NCBI GenBank assembly: GCA_900770845.1 | Contig: CAAGLS010000074.1 | Span: 1-17,081 of the forward strand | Direction: 5' to 3' | Length of the DNA stretch: 17,081 nt | DNA from: an uncultured Prevotella sp. | GTDB taxonomy: Bacteria; Bacteroidota; Bacteroidia; Bacteroidales; Bacteroidaceae | In this document: one piece after another, positions 7,112-13,927 of the stretch | Layout of the letters: the number at the start of each line of letters is the position of its first letter | Numbering within the stretch: position 1 is the stretch's first letter | Translations under genes and position numbers: made by a program | The notes under the pieces: model-generated | What the model was told of the DNA's origin: nothing | What the model saw: only the letters and a program-made list of their open reading frames with translations | The model's database searches: none

Positions 7112-7753
7112 ATGAGACGACTCCCTGTTTATATCATAACCCTGTTGCTGCTCCTCACCTCGTGCGAGAGCGAGACCTACGAGACGGGCGACGGCTCGCT
7201 GAGCCGCCTCACGGCCTGCTTCGGCATGATGCACACCCGAGAGGCGCAAAAGGCCGACTATGTGGTGGCCGACGACGGAGGGACCATCACGTTCGACACG
7301 CCGGCCAACGTGGAATGGGCCTCCACGGCCGACACGCTCTACCGCGTGCAGGCCTACTACAAGCTGGGGGACAAGGGGGCGGAACCCGTGGCGATGAACC
7401 GCATGGGCGTGAGTGAGCTCTACGAGGCCAAGGACATGAGGCAGACGCCCACCGACCCCCTGGCTTTTGTCAGCGCATGGCGCGGCGGAGGCTATCTCAA
7501 CGTGGCCTTCCAGGTGAAGACGGGCAAGCAGGAGGCCGGAGCGGAGGCGCAGGCCATCGGCTTCGTGCGCGACTCGGTGGCATGGGCGGGCGGCAAGCGC
7601 GTGGCCTACATCCGAATGCTGCACGCGCAAAACGACCAGCCCCAGTATTACAGCGTGCGCTCCTACGTCTGCCTGAAGTGGCCCGCCGACTGCGACCGCG
7701 TCGTCCTCACCGTCAACGACTACAGCGGCACGAAGAGCAAGGAAGTGGAATGA
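7112..7753 (+). CDS. NigD-like lipoprotein
   Basis: 213 residues. The N-terminus MRRLPVYIITLLLLLTSCES is a lipoprotein signal with a lipobox (LTSC) whose cysteine at residue 18 would be lipidated; the acidic residues after it fit outer-membrane or surface export in Bacteroidota. The body is predicted beta-rich. Its second half has the pattern I associate with NigD-like proteins: a WRGGGYLNVAFQV segment, IRMLHAQNDQPQYYSVRSYV, and a closing DRVVLTVNDYSGTKSKEVE. NigD was named from a bacteriocin-linked operon, but most relatives have no known function. No neighbour suggests a partner: ddl lies 163 bases upstream past two hairpins, and a 750-base repeat-rich gap follows. No catalytic motif is visible. 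Family call fairly sure; function unknown. Confidence 0.72.
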   Translation: MRRLPVYIITLLLLLTSCESETYETGDGSLSRLTACFGMMHTREAQKADYVVADDGGTITFDTPANVEWASTADTLYRVQAYYKLGDKGAEPVAMNRMGVSELYEAKDMRQTPTDPLAFVSAWRGGGYLNVAFQVKTGKQEAGAEAQAIGFVRDSVAWAGGKRVAYIRMLHAQNDQPQYYSVRSYVCLKWPADCDRVVLTVNDYSGTKSKEVE

Positions 7754-7773
7754 GCCGCAATGCGCGGCCTGCA

Positions 7774-8178
7774 GGAGGTCCGCTGCCCTCAGCGGACACT
7801 ATACAGCGAATTGCATTCCCAAACAAAAGCTCTCGAACTTTGCCGTTGAATTTAGGGTTCTATGGTGGCCAAAACCTGTAAAACCCTTGCATCACAGCAA
7901 GAAAAACCTTGAAAACAGGCAGGCGCGGCCCCTACAGCCCCTACAAGACTCACAAACTCACAAACCGATAAACTCTCAAACTCACGAAACTTATTTCTGG
8001 ATTGTGTGTCCGCTGAGGGCAGCGGACCTCCCGGGCAGCGGACCTCCTGGCAGCGGGCATCGCGCCAACCTGTTTTCAAGATTTTTCTTTGTGTCAGCGT
8101 CAGCATCCGACGCAAACGGTAAAGGGCTTTGGCCCATGACGCCGACACAAAGGATTTTCTTGGTTTTGGTTATAAAAT
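7774..8178. repeat. composite intergenic repeat, copy 1
   Basis: Most of the 750-base gap before deoR is modular repeat. It holds the hairpin core GTCCGCTGAGGGCAGCGGAC inverted at 7778-7797 and direct at 8008-8027; a CTTGAAAACAGGC box direct at 7909-7927 and inverted at 8062-8080; CTCACAAA-type octamers at 7948-7987; a long stem at 8088-8101/8138-8151; and TTTTGGTTATAAAA at 8164-8177. Segments 7774-7810 and 7806-7863 recur inverted near 14136-14289. No open frame here looks like a gene. Confidence 0.85.
7948..7987. repeat. octamer minisatellite inside composite repeat copy 1
   Basis: Five units of 8 bases (ACTCACAA, ACTCACAA, ACCGATAA, ACTCTCAA, ACTCACGA). The equivalent place in copy 2 (before ACTTATTTC near 11220) has only about one unit, so the array length differs between copies. 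Confidence 0.8.
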
Positions 8179-8503
8179 TAAAAACCACAGAGTTTGTCGG
8201 GTGCGCCGTTTGATTGGTTTTCGTCTAAATCCACAATCGTCAATTTAACAGTGGATTATCCATGGCCTGAAAAGATGCTATCAAAGAAGAAAGGATACAT
8301 AGTATTGAACACCCTGATTTAAAAAAACGATTCGTTGAGACCAGTTACAGAACGAAGCGGATGTGTTAATCATTTGTAAATAGTCGGCGGCGACAACGGG
8401 CAATCGAAAAAAATATTATATATTTGTAATATCGAACAGCAAGACGCCTGAACGAGAAACATCAGGCACTGAAATTCTAAGTCCTAAAAGCTAACGTTGC
8501 CTC
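8179..8503. other. AT-rich spacer and leader of deoR
   Basis: The spacer has no ATG-started gene of sensible composition. A -7-like TATATTTG lies at 8419-8426, with no good TTTG at the expected distance upstream. If used, it gives deoR a leader of roughly 70 bases. Confidence 0.45.
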
Positions 8504-9283
8504 ATGACAAAAGAAGAAAGATATAAAACCATCATGGACATGCTGCTCAAGCATGGCTCCGTGCTGGTCTCCGACCTGTCGGAAATGTTGGAGGTCTCGG
8601 CGGTGACCATCCGCAAGGACCTCACCGAGCTGGAGAAAGCCGGAAAGCTATACCGCAGCCACGGAAAGGCCATCATCGTCAACCCCTTCACCAACAACAG
8701 GACAGTGAACGAGAAAGAGAAACTGGCCCCGGAGGAGAAGTTTGCCATCGGCAGGGAGGCGGCGAAGCTCATCACCTACAACGACTCCATCATCCTGGCC
8801 TCAGGCACCACCATCCACGCCTTCGCACAATGCATCAAGCCCGTGCAGAAGCTCACCGTGGTGTCGGCCTCGCTCAAGTCGTCGATGATTCTCTCACAAG
8901 ACAACAACATCGACATCATACAGCTCGGCGGCATGCTGCGCCACAGCAGCCTGTCGGTGATCGGGGCCTACGGCGAGACGTTCCTCCAGGGATGCTCGTT
9001 CAGCAAGCTCTTCCTGGGCGTCGACGGCATCGACGCTGAATATGGAATCTCCACCACCGACCTGCGCGAGGCCCACCTCAACCAAATCATGATGAGCTGC
9101 GCGCAGAAGACCATCGTGCTGGCCGACTCCTCCAAGTTCGGGCGGCGGGGCTTCGCCAAGATAGCCAACCTCACCGACGTGGACATGATCATCACCGACG
9201 ACAAGGTGAACCCGCAGACGGTCAGCAAACTGGAGGAGATGGGTATCGAGCTCGTGACGGCTCCCACATCAACAAACGGTTAA
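8504..9283 (+). CDS. DeoR/GlpR-family transcriptional repressor
   Basis: 259 residues, the typical length of the family. A winged helix-turn-helix occupies about 1-57, with the recognition region VSAVTIRKDLTELEKAGKLYRSHGKA at 31-56, the DeoR signature. The rest is the sugar-phosphate sensing DeoR C-terminal domain: IGREAAKLITYNDSIILASGTT, LTVVSASLKSSMIL, IQLGGMLRHSSLSVIGAYGE, KLFLGVDGIDAEYGISTTDL and KTIVLADSSKFGRRGFAKIA. These regulators usually repress a sugar or glycerol catabolic operon and are released by a phosphorylated intermediate. No sugar-catabolism gene is adjacent; the only close partner is the acyltransferase 48 bases downstream. The effector is unknown; a glycerol-3-phosphate sensor as in GlpR would fit the neighbour but is inference. 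Confidence 0.92.
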   Translation: MTKEERYKTIMDMLLKHGSVLVSDLSEMLEVSAVTIRKDLTELEKAGKLYRSHGKAIIVNPFTNNRTVNEKEKLAPEEKFAIGREAAKLITYNDSIILASGTTIHAFAQCIKPVQKLTVVSASLKSSMILSQDNNIDIIQLGGMLRHSSLSVIGAYGETFLQGCSFSKLFLGVDGIDAEYGISTTDLREAHLNQIMMSCAQKTIVLADSSKFGRRGFAKIANLTDVDMIITDDKVNPQTVSKLEEMGIELVTAPTSTNG

Positions 9284-9292
9284 CAGAACATC

Positions 9293-9309
9293 CCCTCCGC
9301 ATGGGAGGG
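9293..9309. repeat. CCCTCC/GGAGGG hairpin
   Basis: CCCTCC (9293-9298) and GGAGGG (9304-9309) form a short stem in the deoR-acyltransferase gap. Similar G/C hairpins lie at 2670-2683 and 14934-14955. Confidence 0.5.
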
Positions 9310-9331
9310 AAAACAGAAAATACAAGGGATT

Positions 9332-10492
9332 ATGAGAACAACATCAGAATTTGACGACATTCGCCCGTTCAACAGCGACGAATTGCCCGAGGTATACGAG
9401 CGGCTTCTGAGCAACCCGCAGTTCCAGGCCGTGGTGAAATTCCTCTACCCGAAGACACCCTTCGAGACCATCGCCACACGTATGCGCAAGTGCAAGACCA
9501 ACATGGAGTTCCAGCTCACATTCTGCTACACCTTCCTCAAGGACCTGCTGAGGCACGCCAGCCGCGGCTGCGACATCGACATCAGCAACATCTCCAACCG
9601 CAGGTGCTACACCTTCATGAGCAACCACCGCGACATCGTGCTCGACTCGGCGCTCCTCGACGTGCTGCTCGTCGACGCCAAGTTCGAGACAACCTGCGAG
9701 ATCGCCATCGGCGACAACCTGCTCTCGCTGCCGTGGGTGCTCGACATCGTGAGGGTGAACAAGAGCTTCATCGTGCGCCGCGGACTGATGGCCAAGGACA
9801 GGCTGATGTCGAGCATCAAACTGTCGAACTACATGCACTACGCCATTGGCGAGAAGCACGAGAACCTGTGGATAGCGCAGCGCGAGGGTCGCGCCAAGGA
9901 CTCCGACGACCGCACGCAGAAGGGCATCATCAAGATGCTCACGCTCGGCGGAGAGGGGTCGCCCATAGAGCGGCTGCAACAGCTCCACATCGTGCCGCTC
10001 TCCATCAGCTACGAGTTCGACCCCTGCGACTTCCTCAAGGCAGCCGAGTTCCAGAAAAGGCGCGACAACGCAGACTGGCACAAGGGACCCCGCGACGACG
10101 TGTTCAGCATGCAGACGGGCATAGCAGGATTCAAGGGACACATCCACTACCACTGCTCTCCCTGCATAGACGACTATCTGGAGACGCTCAAGACGAAGAA
10201 GATGAACAACAACGAGATGATGGACGACCTGTGCCGCTACATCGACCACCAGATCCACTACAACTACCGCCTCTACCCCACCAACTACATCGCCTTGGAC
10301 GAGCTGCGCGGCACCAACGACTTCACACACGAATACACAGCCTACCAGCGCGAGGTGTTCGACGCCTACCTCCACCGCCGCGTGAGCAGGATCATCGTCC
10401 CCAACAAGGACGAGGCCTTCCTGCGCGAACGCTTGCTGACGATGTATGCCAATCCGGCCATCAACTACCGCAAGGCCCATGGACTGGAATGA
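9332..10492 (+). CDS. glycerolipid acyltransferase-like protein (PlsB/PlsC superfamily)
   Basis: 386 residues. The sequence FMSNHRDIVLDSALL (95-109) resembles acyltransferase block I, with His99 as the would-be catalytic base. Aspartates lie at +2 and +6 instead of the +5 of the classical HX4D, so alignment is needed. A later motif AQREGRAKDSDDRTQ (182-196) matches block III (EGxR-type substrate phosphate binding), and IVPLSISYEFDPCDFLKA resembles block IV. Between them, IVRVNKSFIVRRG is block II-like. No transmembrane helix is obvious, so it would act in the cytoplasm or at the inner leaflet. I recall similar long proteins in many Bacteroidota annotated as 1-acyl-glycerol-3-phosphate acyltransferases. 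It probably shares a transcript with the DeoR regulator and is followed by a 54-base palindrome. Substrate is not determinable; glycerol-3-phosphate, lysophosphatidate or an aminolipid are all possible. Confidence 0.72.
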   Translation: MRTTSEFDDIRPFNSDELPEVYERLLSNPQFQAVVKFLYPKTPFETIATRMRKCKTNMEFQLTFCYTFLKDLLRHASRGCDIDISNISNRRCYTFMSNHRDIVLDSALLDVLLVDAKFETTCEIAIGDNLLSLPWVLDIVRVNKSFIVRRGLMAKDRLMSSIKLSNYMHYAIGEKHENLWIAQREGRAKDSDDRTQKGIIKMLTLGGEGSPIERLQQLHIVPLSISYEFDPCDFLKAAEFQKRRDNADWHKGPRDDVFSMQTGIAGFKGHIHYHCSPCIDDYLETLKTKKMNNNEMMDDLCRYIDHQIHYNYRLYPTNYIALDELRGTNDFTHEYTAYQREVFDAYLHRRVSRIIVPNKDEAFLRERLLTMYANPAINYRKAHGLE

Positions 10493-10533
10493 GCCGTCGG
10501 CCGGCCATGCGCCAGGCGGCGGATGGCCAACGG

Positions 10534-10587
10534 CGGCATACCATAAAGGCCTCCACCCGCGCGGGTGGAGGCCTTTATGGTATGCCG
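10534..10587. terminator. perfect 54-base palindrome after the acyltransferase gene
   Basis: Arms 10534-10560 and 10561-10587 are exact reverse complements over 27 bases with no spacer (centre CCCGCGCGGG). In RNA it would fold into a very strong hairpin about 40 bases after the stop codon. It is not followed by a T-run on either strand, so termination, 3'-end protection or a DNA-level role are all open. Confidence 0.75.
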
Positions 10588-10681
10588 AGGGTTGCGGGGA
10601 GGGGGGATAGGGAGCGCTTTCGCAGAAGCGTTGCCCAATTCCTAATGAAAGATAAGATTTACTAAAATCTTTACTGAGCTC

Positions 10682-10712
10682 TTGTAATATTCAGAAAGGA
10701 ATGGTATCTTTG
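10682..10712 (+). promoter_or_regulatory. promoter of the 90-residue protein gene
   Basis: A CTTG -33-like box (TTG at 10682-10684), a 20-base gap and TATCTTTG (10705-10712) match the Bacteroidota pattern, 29 bases before the ATG. Confidence 0.65.
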
Positions 10713-10741
10713 CAATGAGATAACCCAAAAACTGCCTAAGA

Positions 10742-11014
10742 ATGGAAATGGAAAAAAGAATTGCCAACGCGAAGAGGTATGTCGACGACGTGACGGACAC
10801 CATCAATCGCTACATCGTAGACAAGGACAATTATCCCAGCCACTCCTGCCTCATAGTTCAACCCATGCTATGCGAGACGCTCATCGACGACCCGCGCAAC
10901 ACCAATGGTTGCGACATCTACGACTTGAGGCAGTTCATCAAGAGAGAGCCTGGAGGCCGCGAGCTTCCCGATCGCGAGAGCATCGAGCGTCTGGCCAGAC
11001 GCTACTACGCATGA
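10742..11014 (+). CDS. uncharacterised 90-residue protein
   Basis: I do not recognise a family. The protein (MEMEKRIANAKRYVDDVTDT...) is charged and predicted mostly helical at both ends. It has no signal peptide or membrane segment, so it is cytoplasmic. The middle reads NYPSHSCLIVQPMLCETLIDDPRNTNGCDIYDLRQFIKRE, with three cysteines (residues 38, 48 and 61) that do not form a recognisable metal site; the end is RLARRYYA. Its reality is supported by a good promoter 29 bases upstream, GC-rich third positions and a strong intrinsic terminator after the stop, so it is a single-gene transcript. An alternative start at Met3 (10748) is possible. It is adjacent to no related gene, and no function is assigned. 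Confidence 0.75.
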   Translation: MEMEKRIANAKRYVDDVTDTINRYIVDKDNYPSHSCLIVQPMLCETLIDDPRNTNGCDIYDLRQFIKREPGGRELPDRESIERLARRYYA

Positions 11015-11049
11015 AATTTCTCCCCACACACTCTGCGGATTCTTCCGCT

Positions 11050-11088
11050 ATGTCCGCTCTGCAAACCCCGCAGGGCGGACATTTTTTT
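11050..11088 (+). terminator. intrinsic terminator of the 90-residue protein gene
   Basis: Arms 11050-11062 and 11070-11082 (ATGTCCGCTCTGC / GCAGGGCGGACAT) with one U-G pair in plus-strand RNA are followed by seven T (11082-11088). The arm ATGTCCGCT also opens the repeat core at 11350, so repeat and terminator may be related. Confidence 0.9.
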
Positions 11089-11137
11089 GTCGTGGCGGGG
11101 AAAGCGGGGGAATGCCGACATGTGCGGCTGGATATGG

Positions 11138-11400
11138 TTCTATTCTGACAAAAACCAGAAAAAACTTGAAAACAGGCTGGCGCAGTACCTGTCCCTACAA
11201 TACCTACAATACCCACAAAACTTATTTCATGCTTTTTGTAGATCTATACAAAAAAACTTTGTGCCTGCGCCAAGGACTCAGTTTTTTGATTTTCCTGCGT
11301 TGAATCTTGGCACTGGCACAAAGGAAAACTTGAGAACAGGCTATCGCTATGTCCGCTGAGGGCAGCGGACCTCCCGGGCAGCGGACCTCCCGGACAAGAA
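11138..11400. repeat. composite intergenic repeat, copy 2
   Basis: It fills the gap between two convergent genes. In order: a CTTGAAAACAGGC box (11165-11183), CCTACAATA-type units, ACTTATTTC (as in copy 1), a 17-base stem with two mismatches (11258-11274/11306-11322), a second box CTTGAGAACAGGC (11329-11347), the core hairpin GTCCGCTGAGGGCAGCGGAC (11351-11370), and its half-repeat CTCCCGGGCAGCGGACCTCC (11371-11390). No gene-like frame is seen. Confidence 0.85.
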
Positions 11401-11422
11401 CCTTACGGACAAGAACGGCAGA

Positions 11423-11453
11423 GGCAGGAGCCGCGCAATGAGCGGTTCCTGCC
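11423..11453. terminator. hairpin downstream of threonine dehydrogenase
   Basis: Twelve-base arms 11423-11434 and 11442-11453 around a 7-base loop lie 21 bases past the dehydrogenase stop (minus). One position is a G-U pair in plus-strand RNA but A-C in minus-strand RNA, and there is no strong T-run, so its direction is uncertain. Confidence 0.5.
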
Positions 11454-11474
11454 CCACTATCCATAAGAAGCCTG

Positions 11475-12434
11475 CTACTTGTTAAGCAGACGCTTGCTCA
11501 ACTTGTCGAGCATGTCGATAGTCATCTCGCTCAGGCCATACTTGGGAGACCAGTCCCACTCCTTGCGGGCGCAGCTGTCGTCGAGCTTGTCGGGCCAGCT
11601 CTCCGCGATGCTCTTCTTCAGCGGGTCCACGTCGTAGACCATCTCGAAGTCGGGCTTGTGCTTCTTGATCTCGGCATAGATGGTCTCGGGGGCGAAGCTC
11701 ATGGAGGCCACGTTGAAGCCGTTGTGGTGGACAAGGCGCGTGGGGTCGGCCTCCATCAGGGAGATGGCTGCGTGGAGGGCGTCGGGCATGTACATCATGT
11801 CCATCAGCGTGCCCTCGGGAATGGGGCAGACGAACTTCTCGCCCCTCACGGCCGAATAGAAGATGTCGACGGCGTAGTCGGTGGTGCCGCCACCGGGAGG
11901 CGTGACGTAGGAGATGAGGCCGGGGAAGCGCACACTGCGCGTGTCGACTCCATACTTGTGGAAGAACCAGTCACTGAGCAGTTCCGTGGTCACCTTGCTC
12001 ACACCGTAGATGGTCTGCGGGCGCTGGATGGTGTCCTGCGGGGTGTTCCACTTGGGCGTGTTGTTGCCGAAAGAGCCGATGCTGCTGGGCGTGAACACCT
12101 GGCAATGGTTCTCGCGGGCCACGTCGAGCACGTTCCACAGGCCGTCGATTCCAATCCTCCAAGCCAAGCGGGGCTTGTTCTCGGCCACCACAGACAGCAG
12201 GGCGGCCAGATTGTAGATGGCGTCGATGTTGTGCTTCCTCACCACATTGGCTATCATCTCGCCATTGGTGACGTCGCATTCCTCTGCGGGTCCCGACTCC
12301 AACAGCTCGCCTTTGGGCTCAGCGCCTTTGATGTAACCAGCAACCACATGTTCATTGCCATAACGGCTTCTCAACTCCTTGGTCAATTCCGAGCCTATCT
12401 GCCCGGTAGAGCCAATCACTAATACATTCTTCAT
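11475..12434 (-). CDS. L-threonine 3-dehydrogenase, SDR (UDP-galactose epimerase-like) type
   Basis: 319 residues. It oxidises L-threonine to 2-amino-3-ketobutyrate with NAD+. The Rossmann motif is GSTGQIGSEL at 8-17; the extended-SDR catalytic residues are TPSSIGSFG (115-123) and YGVSKVTTE with Tyr143 and Lys147. The ends RFPGLISYVTPPGGGTTDYA and EWDWSPKYGLSEMTIDML are ones I associate with the short-chain threonine dehydrogenases of Bacteroidota and some proteobacteria, not with the zinc-dependent Tdh of E. coli. The divergent neighbour encodes 2-amino-3-ketobutyrate CoA ligase, which takes this unstable product, and that strongly supports threonine dehydrogenase over a sugar epimerase. A -7-like TTACTTTG (minus, 12481-12488) lies about 50 bases upstream of the start. 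Confidence 0.88.
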   Translation of the reverse strand: MKNVLVIGSTGQIGSELTKELRSRYGNEHVVAGYIKGAEPKGELLESGPAEECDVTNGEMIANVVRKHNIDAIYNLAALLSVVAENKPRLAWRIGIDGLWNVLDVARENHCQVFTPSSIGSFGNNTPKWNTPQDTIQRPQTIYGVSKVTTELLSDWFFHKYGVDTRSVRFPGLISYVTPPGGGTTDYAVDIFYSAVRGEKFVCPIPEGTLMDMMYMPDALHAAISLMEADPTRLVHHNGFNVASMSFAPETIYAEIKKHKPDFEMVYDVDPLKKSIAESWPDKLDDSCARKEWDWSPKYGLSEMTIDMLDKLSKRLLNK

Positions 12435-12480
12435 AATATTTGTTTCTGTCAGCTAATAAGGGCTTTTGTTATTTAAGCCA

Positions 12481-12488
12481 CAAAGTAA
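12481..12488 (-). promoter_or_regulatory. -7 box of threonine dehydrogenase gene
   Basis: TTACTTTG on the minus strand differs from TAnnTTTG at one base; no TTTG stands at the expected -33 position. The kbl promoter uses the same octamer. Confidence 0.45.
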
Positions 12489-12575
12489 CACATTTTTTTG
12501 GTTATAAAAGGCCTTTGAATGTTTAAATTTATTTAATTTTAGGGCTGGGCCTAAAAAAACATGCCCAAGAGGTGC

Positions 12576-12604
12576 TTGGTTCTCGGAAATATTCACTTAC
12601 TTTG
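12576..12604 (+). promoter_or_regulatory. promoter of kbl
   Basis: CTTG-like -33 (TTG at 12576-12578), an 18-base gap and TTACTTTG (12597-12604), 31 bases before the kbl start. It excludes the longer frame from 12561 as the true start. Confidence 0.55.
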
Positions 12605-12635
12605 TAACAGAAAACCTTTAAAATCTTATTCTATT

Positions 12636-13823
12636 ATGTACGGAAAAATCAAGGAGCATTTGCAGAAAACCTTGTCCGACTTGAAAGCAGCCGGCCTCTA
12701 CAAGGAAGAAAGAATCATCGAAAGCCCGCAGGGCGCAGCCATCCAGGTGAAGGGCAAGGAAGTGTTGAACTTCTGCGCCAACAACTATTTGGGACTGAGC
12801 AACAACCCCCGACTCATCGAGGGAGCCAAGAAGATGATGGACCGCCGCGGCTACGGCATGTCGTCGGTGCGCTTCATCTGCGGCACGCAGGACATCCACA
12901 AGGAGCTGGAGGCTGCCATCTCGAAGTATTTCAAGACCGAGGACACCATCCTCTACGCAGCCTGCTTCGACGCCAACGGAGGCTTGTTCGGCTCTTTCCT
13001 CACCGAAGAGGACGCCATCATCAGCGACGCGCTCAACCACGCCTCCATCATCGACGGCGTGCGCCTGTGCAAGGCCAAGCGCTACCGCTACAAGAACGCA
13101 GACATGGAAGACTTGGAGCGTTGCCTCAAGGAGGCACAGGCCCAGCGCTTCCGCATCATCTGCACCGACGGCGTGTTCTCCATGGACGGCAATGTGGCCC
13201 CGATGGACAAGATCTGCGACTTGGCTGAGAAGTACGACGCACTTGTGATGGTGGACGAGAGCCACTCGGCAGGCGTTGTCGGAGCCACCGGCCACGGTGT
13301 GAGCGAGCTGTGCAGGACCTACGGCCGCGTGGACATCTACACCGGCACTTTGGGCAAATCGTTTGGTGGCGCGCTCGGAGGCTTCACCACCGGCCGCAAG
13401 GAAGTCATCGACATCCTGCGCCAGAGCAGCCGCCCCTACCTCTTCTCCAACTCCCTCGCCCCCGCCATCATCGGCGCAAGCTTGGAGGTGTTCAAGATGT
13501 TGGAGGAGGACAACTCCATACACGACAGACTGGTGGAGAACGTCAACTACTTCCGCGACAAGATGATTGCCGCCGGATTCGACATCAAGCCCACGCAGAG
13601 CGCCATCTGCGCCGTGATGCTCTACGACGCTCCCCTGTCGCAGAAGTATGCCAACCGTCTGCTTGAGGAGGGCATCTACGTGACGGGCTTCTACTATCCC
13701 GTTGTGCCCAAGGGCGAGGCCCGCATCCGCGTGCAGATCAGCGCCGCCCACACGCGTGAGCAGCTCGACCGCTGCATCAACGCATTCATCAAGGTGGGCA
13801 AGGAGCTTGGCGTGCTGAAATAG
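12636..13823 (+). CDS. kbl: glycine C-acetyltransferase (2-amino-3-ketobutyrate CoA ligase)
   Basis: 395 residues from the ATG at 12636 (MYGKIKEHLQKTLSDLKAAG), matching the family length. A PLP enzyme of the alpha-oxoamine synthase family, it cleaves 2-amino-3-ketobutyrate with CoA to glycine and acetyl-CoA. Visible motifs: NFCANNYLGLSNNP near the N-terminus, RFICGTQDIHKELE, the PLP-contacting VMVDESHSAGVVG (Asp207), and the Schiff-base lysine in TGTLGKSFGGALGGF (Lys241). Related enzymes (8-amino-7-oxononanoate synthase, 5-aminolevulinate synthase, serine palmitoyltransferase) share these motifs; the divergent threonine dehydrogenase and the Kbl-like N-terminus decide for Kbl. It is probably monocistronic. 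Confidence 0.94.
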   Translation: MYGKIKEHLQKTLSDLKAAGLYKEERIIESPQGAAIQVKGKEVLNFCANNYLGLSNNPRLIEGAKKMMDRRGYGMSSVRFICGTQDIHKELEAAISKYFKTEDTILYAACFDANGGLFGSFLTEEDAIISDALNHASIIDGVRLCKAKRYRYKNADMEDLERCLKEAQAQRFRIICTDGVFSMDGNVAPMDKICDLAEKYDALVMVDESHSAGVVGATGHGVSELCRTYGRVDIYTGTLGKSFGGALGGFTTGRKEVIDILRQSSRPYLFSNSLAPAIIGASLEVFKMLEEDNSIHDRLVENVNYFRDKMIAAGFDIKPTQSAICAVMLYDAPLSQKYANRLLEEGIYVTGFYYPVVPKGEARIRVQISAAHTREQLDRCINAFIKVGKELGVLK

Positions 13824-13871
13824 AACTGGGACGCGTTCGGCGTGGTAGCGCCGGAACATAAATATATAATG

Positions 13872-13903
13872 TAAAGGCGGGCGGCGATTGTCGTCCGCCT
13901 TTA
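13872..13903 (+). terminator. terminator-like hairpin of kbl
   Basis: TAAAGGCGG (13872-13880) and CCGCCTTTA (13895-13903) form a perfect 9-base stem 48 bases after the kbl stop. Only a short T stretch follows. Confidence 0.65.
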
Positions 13904-13927
13904 TCATGGCGCACTCGGCATCCCCTG

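Noticed and set aside
7948..7987. Possible CRISPR-like repeat
   Set aside because: Eight-base units are a minisatellite, not repeat-spacer units.
7887..8213. 108-codon plus-strand frame in the gap before deoR
   Set aside because: It runs through repeat modules and hairpins, so the frame follows the repeats rather than a gene.
9344..10480. 378-codon minus-strand frame opposite the acyltransferase gene
   Set aside because: Antisense shadow; the plus-strand product has family motifs and this one does not.
11475..12434. Reading the SDR gene as a UDP-glucose 4-epimerase
   Set aside because: The fold is shared, but the adjacent kbl and the C-terminal motifs favour threonine dehydrogenase.
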